Positions 60,913-64,000 of a stretch of DNA of 64,000 bases are shown here, one piece after another; the first letter of the stretch is position 1, and the number at the start of each line of letters is the position of its first letter. Origin of the DNA: Corynebacterium sp. (GTDB taxonomy: Bacteria; Actinomycetota; Actinomycetes; Mycobacteriales; Mycobacteriaceae). Under the pieces are notes generated by a model. It was not told the DNA's origin. It was given only the letters and a program-made list of their open reading frames with translations, and did not search any database. The position numbers and the translations under genes are program-made. The DNA is taken from assembly GCF_030532715.1 (NCBI RefSeq), contig NZ_JAUNKO010000001.1, forward strand, positions 372,001 to 436,000. Direction: 5' to 3'.

Positions 60913-61601
60913 GAAGCGAAGCCCCCGTCACGTGCGGCCTCCGCGCGGCGGCGAGCGACGCGGGCAACCACGGCGTCGATACGTGCGCGCTCCATGAGAA
61001 ATTGCGGCGGATTATGGCCGCGCATCGTCCGCGTGTACGCCGGGTGCGCCTCCGCGACGGCAATAAACCACGCCTCCACGGCGCAGGCAACTAGGTCCCG
61101 GGTGCGGGAAAACAGCAGCGGAAGGCTCAACGCATCTAGGTCATCCGCAGCTACCGCAGTCTGGTCGACCACCCATTCGGTGATCTCCCCAAGGTGTTCC
61201 ACGACGGCGGACGAACGCGCATTCAAAGCATCAGCGAGCTCTCGAACTGCAACCGGGCTGCTATCCAACGGATATTCGCGCATCAGATCCACCGCACGCA
61301 GCCGACTCGGGCGCTCCACCAAAGCTTCGCGCGTCGTCCGGGCCGTACTCATGGATCCGGAGCGCAGCCCAGATACTAAAGCTTGGCGCACACCCGCCAG
61401 CTCGGCGACGACACGGCGGGAATCATCGCGAGCCTCGATCACAATCTCCTCAAACTCGAGGCGACAATCCGTGACCAACTCCGTGTCCCAATCCGTGAGC
61501 GCCTCCACAAGATTATCGATGTACGTGGCTACCTCATCGCCAATGTCGTACACCTCTTGCGTAAGCTCGCGGTGGCGCAGCTTCGCATCAGTCACCTGCA
61601 C
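60909..61601 (-). CDS. Hypothetical helical protein upstream of hemW
   Basis: 230-residue protein, predicted mostly helical and acidic in the first two thirds (LTQEVYDIGDEVATYIDNLVE and similar), with a basic C-terminus (RIDAVVARVARRRAEAARD). It has no recognised domain, signal peptide or membrane helix. The start is GTG at 61601 with AAGGAG 5 bases upstream. Translationally coupled to hemW (ATGA overlap). Probably a genus-level conserved gene of unknown function. Confidence 0.72.
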   Translation of the reverse strand: MQVTDAKLRHRELTQEVYDIGDEVATYIDNLVEALTDWDTELVTDCRLEFEEIVIEARDDSRRVVAELAGVRQALVSGLRSGSMSTARTTREALVERPSRLRAVDLMREYPLDSSPVAVRELADALNARSSAVVEHLGEITEWVVDQTAVAADDLDALSLPLLFSRTRDLVACAVEAWFIAVAEAHPAYTRTMRGHNPPQFLMERARIDAVVARVARRRAEAARDGGFAS

Positions 61602-61917
61602 GGCTGCTCCTTAAAGTACTCGAACTGGTACAGCCGCCGCGGTTTGCTTCGCCGGCTGTTATCGAATACGACCCTAAGGCACTTCTTAGAGTGGTGGGGG
61701 AAGCCTCGCCGTGAGACACACCAGAATCGTTGCGACACCGGTCAGCGGGGGTGCTTCCCCGGTAGCACCATCCTCGCACCACCTATCGACGCCCCACCCC
61801 CGAAATCCCCAGGCAGCGTCAATATTTTCCACTTTCCAAACGAACGTAACGACGAGGGTGTGACGCCACCCCCGCGTTACCTGAATAGCTCGCGCCCTGC
61901 CGACTCAGCAGCGCGGC
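61602..61917. other. Intergenic region between fadD and the hemW operon
   Basis: About 316 bases without a gene. It holds one intergenic copy of the repeated word CCTATCGACGCCCC (61782-61795). No clear terminator for fadD or promoter for the hemW operon was found by eye. Confidence 0.4.
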
Positions 61918-63750
61918 TTATCGCTTATATAATTGATCAATCGCATCTGCGTATCGTTGCACTACAACGTTGCGCTTGATCTTCATCGTGGGCGTCAACT
62001 CATTCTCGGCTTCCAGCAGGTCACGGTCCAAAATATAAAATTTCTTAATGGCCTCAGCGGCGGATACTTGCGCGTTCGTATCGTTAATAGCGTCCTGAAT
62101 TTCGGCGCGCAGCATCGGCTCCGTGGCCAACTCCCGGACCGTTTTCTGCTCCGGAATATTGTGGTTGAGTTTCCACCGCTTTACCGCCTCCTCATCGAGG
62201 GTGATCAGAGCGCCCACAAACGGCTTGCCATCCCCCACTACCAGCGCCTGACTGATCAGCGGGTGGTTACGCAACCGGTCCTCCATGGGGCCGGGGGAGA
62301 CGTTCTTGCCGCCTGCCGTAACGATCAGATCCTTTTTGCGGCCTGTGATTACGATGTGACCAGATTCAAGAATCTCACCCAGATCGCCAGTGTTGAACCA
62401 GCCGTCCTCAGTAAACGCTTCCCTGGTCGCTTCCTCGTTGTTCCAGTAGCCATCAAAGACCGTCTCGCCCCGCAACATGATTTCGCTCTCCGAGTTCACA
62501 CGCACCGAAACCCCGCCGACGGGCCGCCCAACAGTGCCGATGATGTTGTCGTCGAAATTTACCGACGCCGCGGCCACCGTCTCCGTCAGCCCATACCCCT
62601 CGTATACGGTCACACCCATGCCCCGGAAGAAGTGCAACAGGTCGTGGTTCATGGAGGACCCACCCGAAATGCAATAGCGCACAGACGAGCCCATAGCCGC
62701 CCGGATCTTCGAATACACCAACCGGTCAAATGCCTTGTGCTTCACGGACAGGACGCGGGACGGCCCGTCGAGTGTATCCATAGCGCGGGAGTATTCGATA
62801 GCAACGTTTTCTGCCGCGCGAAACATGGTGCCCTTGAATTGGCCGTTATCAAACGCGTTGGCTTCCGCACCGTTCCGCACCTTTTCGAACACGCGAGGCA
62901 CACCAAGGATAAGGTTAGGCCGCGCCCGCTGAAACTCCACGGTCAACGTCGAAAAATCCGACCAGTGCGACTGGGTGGCGCCACCAATCACCACCGCCAG
63001 TGACACCGCCCGCGCAAACACATGCGCCAGCGGCAAAAACGTAAGCACCCGGGTACCCGGCACCGCAATCGCGCCAATGGGATGGGTCAACAGCGCCCGC
63101 ACCTCTGCGAGCCAGTTATGGTGCGTGGAACGACACCCTTTCGGCCGCCCCGTGGTGCCCGAGGTGTACACCAAGGACGCGAGATCCGTCGACCGAGTAG
63201 CATCGATGCGCTGCTGCACCTCATCGTCCGAGATGCCGCGGCCCTCAAACTTCAATGTCTGCACCGCGGAGGCGTTAATCTCCAGCACGCGGCGCAAGCG
63301 CGAAGACGAACCCTTCAGCTTTGGGTTGCCATCCGCGTCCAGCTCCAAGTGCTTCATCAAGTCCGTGTGCTCAATGGTTTCAGTGATGGCGAACACAGCG
63401 CCGGAATCCTCAATAATCCACTGCACTTGGCTCAGCGACGAAGAACTATAAATCGGAACGCTTACCGCGCCCGCCGCCCAAATCGCAAAATCGAGCAGGG
63501 ACCACTCGTAGCGAGTCTCGCTGAGCAACGCGACCCGGTCCCCCTGCTGCACCCCGTTGGCGATGAGGCCTTTGGCAACCTCAAACACCTCCTCAACGAA
63601 CTCTTTTGCGGTGACATTCACCCACTCAAAACTCCGCGGGCGGGTGAATAGCACCCCATACGGGCGGGCCTGCGCGGTATCGAGCAACGCCGTCAAACAC
63701 GTCTCATGAGGCCCAATTTCGTAGGCTGCCGGGGTGGTGTATTCCTGCAC
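61918..63750 (-). CDS. Long-chain fatty-acyl-CoA synthetase (FadD15-like)
   Basis: 610-residue AMP-forming acyl-CoA synthetase activating fatty acids to acyl-AMP and then acyl-CoA. The P-loop is LVYTSGTTGRPKGC (about 190-204). The adenylate-binding YEGYGLTET and the hinge motif TGDLGEILESGHIVITGRKKD are in place, and the C-terminal catalytic Lys is in LTPTMKIKR. There is no signal peptide. It resembles mycobacterial FadD15. Likely monocistronic; divergent from malQ. Confidence 0.93.
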   Translation of the reverse strand: MQEYTTPAAYEIGPHETCLTALLDTAQARPYGVLFTRPRSFEWVNVTAKEFVEEVFEVAKGLIANGVQQGDRVALLSETRYEWSLLDFAIWAAGAVSVPIYSSSSLSQVQWIIEDSGAVFAITETIEHTDLMKHLELDADGNPKLKGSSSRLRRVLEINASAVQTLKFEGRGISDDEVQQRIDATRSTDLASLVYTSGTTGRPKGCRSTHHNWLAEVRALLTHPIGAIAVPGTRVLTFLPLAHVFARAVSLAVVIGGATQSHWSDFSTLTVEFQRARPNLILGVPRVFEKVRNGAEANAFDNGQFKGTMFRAAENVAIEYSRAMDTLDGPSRVLSVKHKAFDRLVYSKIRAAMGSSVRYCISGGSSMNHDLLHFFRGMGVTVYEGYGLTETVAAASVNFDDNIIGTVGRPVGGVSVRVNSESEIMLRGETVFDGYWNNEEATREAFTEDGWFNTGDLGEILESGHIVITGRKKDLIVTAGGKNVSPGPMEDRLRNHPLISQALVVGDGKPFVGALITLDEEAVKRWKLNHNIPEQKTVRELATEPMLRAEIQDAINDTNAQVSAAEAIKKFYILDRDLLEAENELTPTMKIKRNVVVQRYADAIDQLYKR

Positions 63751-63860
63751 GGTATCAAAGCTCCTTTAAGGGCAAAATATATCGGACTCCTGATAACAAA
63801 CTACGCGTTTGCGCTCTACAATGCCTAGAACAAACCAATAAGGTGGCAAGATAAATATTT

Positions 63861-64000
63861 GTGACTTATAGAGACGAACTCAAAACCCTAGCGGCGGCTC
63901 ACAGCGTTGCCACTTCTTATTACTCCTCCACAGGTGAGTATGTTGAAGTGAGCGAAGACACGCTACTGAAAACGCTCAACGCGCTAGGCGTCAACGTTGG
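63861..64000 (+). CDS. malQ: 4-alpha-glucanotransferase MalQ, 5' part
   Basis: First 46 codons of an amylomaltase, cut by the right window edge. The residues TYRDELKTLAAAHSVATSYYSSTGEYVEVS followed by ETLL-like helix and LNALGVNVG match the N-terminal extension of actinobacterial MalQ, which moves glucan units between maltodextrins. The start is GTG at 63861, because an in-frame stop lies just upstream; AAGGTGG is rather distant. The catalytic domain is outside the window, so the call rests on the N-terminus only. Confidence 0.7.
   Translation, partial: MTYRDELKTLAAAHSVATSYYSSTGEYVEVSEDTLLKTLNALGVNV

Overview
The window is a piece of an actinobacterial chromosome, almost certainly a Corynebacterium. 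The evidence is a HmuO-type haem oxygenase with a DtxR-like iron box, GlnE/GlnA2, a homodimeric AceE-type pyruvate dehydrogenase E1, a class A RNase P RNA, and gene blocks whose order follows the Mycobacterium tuberculosis Rv2221c-Rv2244, Rv2343c-Rv2345 and Rv2357c-Rv2388c regions as I know them. Species cannot be fixed from the sequence alone. GTG and TTG starts are common, and most core genes are GC-rich.

Layout. (1) 0.2-10.3 kb: hmuO, glnE and glnA2 (haem iron and nitrogen), an AraC-type regulator, a VOC protein, a CYTH-CHAD protein and a galactokinase-like protein that has lost catalytic residues. (2) 10.3-16.6 kb: rnpB, then the minus-strand operon aminotransferase / Nif3-like / zinc-ribbon / RNase H-phosphatase, divergent from ptpA and two SURF1-like genes. 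(3) 16.6-20.0 kb: an accessory, less GC-rich stretch with a two-gene module of unknown function, a 68-codon gene with its own promoter and terminator, a doubtful ORF, and an RCC1-repeat protein overlapping cobD. (4) 20-33 kb: cobD, a BAAT/acyl-CoA thioesterase, an exported membrane protein, tRNA-Val, DUF3052, aceE, an orphan acyl carrier protein, hydrolases, and a DAACS symporter with a perfect McbR-type operator upstream. (5) 33-43.6 kb: two tRNAs, a BetT-like BCCT carrier, dnaG with a degraded zinc finger, a secreted guanyl-specific RNase, an ArsR metal sensor with an MFS exporter, dgt and a TPM-domain protein. (6) 43.6-47.5 kb: a second accessory patch with a Fic toxin-antitoxin pair, an HNH/DUF222 protein, and two unknown genes co-directional with glyS. 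(7) 47.5-61.6 kb: glyS, zur, and a tight minus-strand operon hrcA-dnaJ2-rsmE-phoH-ybeY-corC-era-recO-uppS-VIT1 (heat shock, ribosome maturation, repair, cell-wall lipid carrier), then a methyltransferase and hemW. (8) 61.9-64 kb: a FadD-type acyl-CoA synthetase and the 5' end of malQ.

The most unusual signals are the two-gene module at 16.8-18.4 kb, a 14-base word (CCTATCGACGCCCC) found at least five times across unrelated genes and one intergenic region, the Fic pair with a changed Fic motif, and loss of zinc ligands in primase. Three candidate operators (McbR, DtxR and ArsR types) give testable regulatory predictions. No CRISPR array, insertion sequence or prophage was seen.
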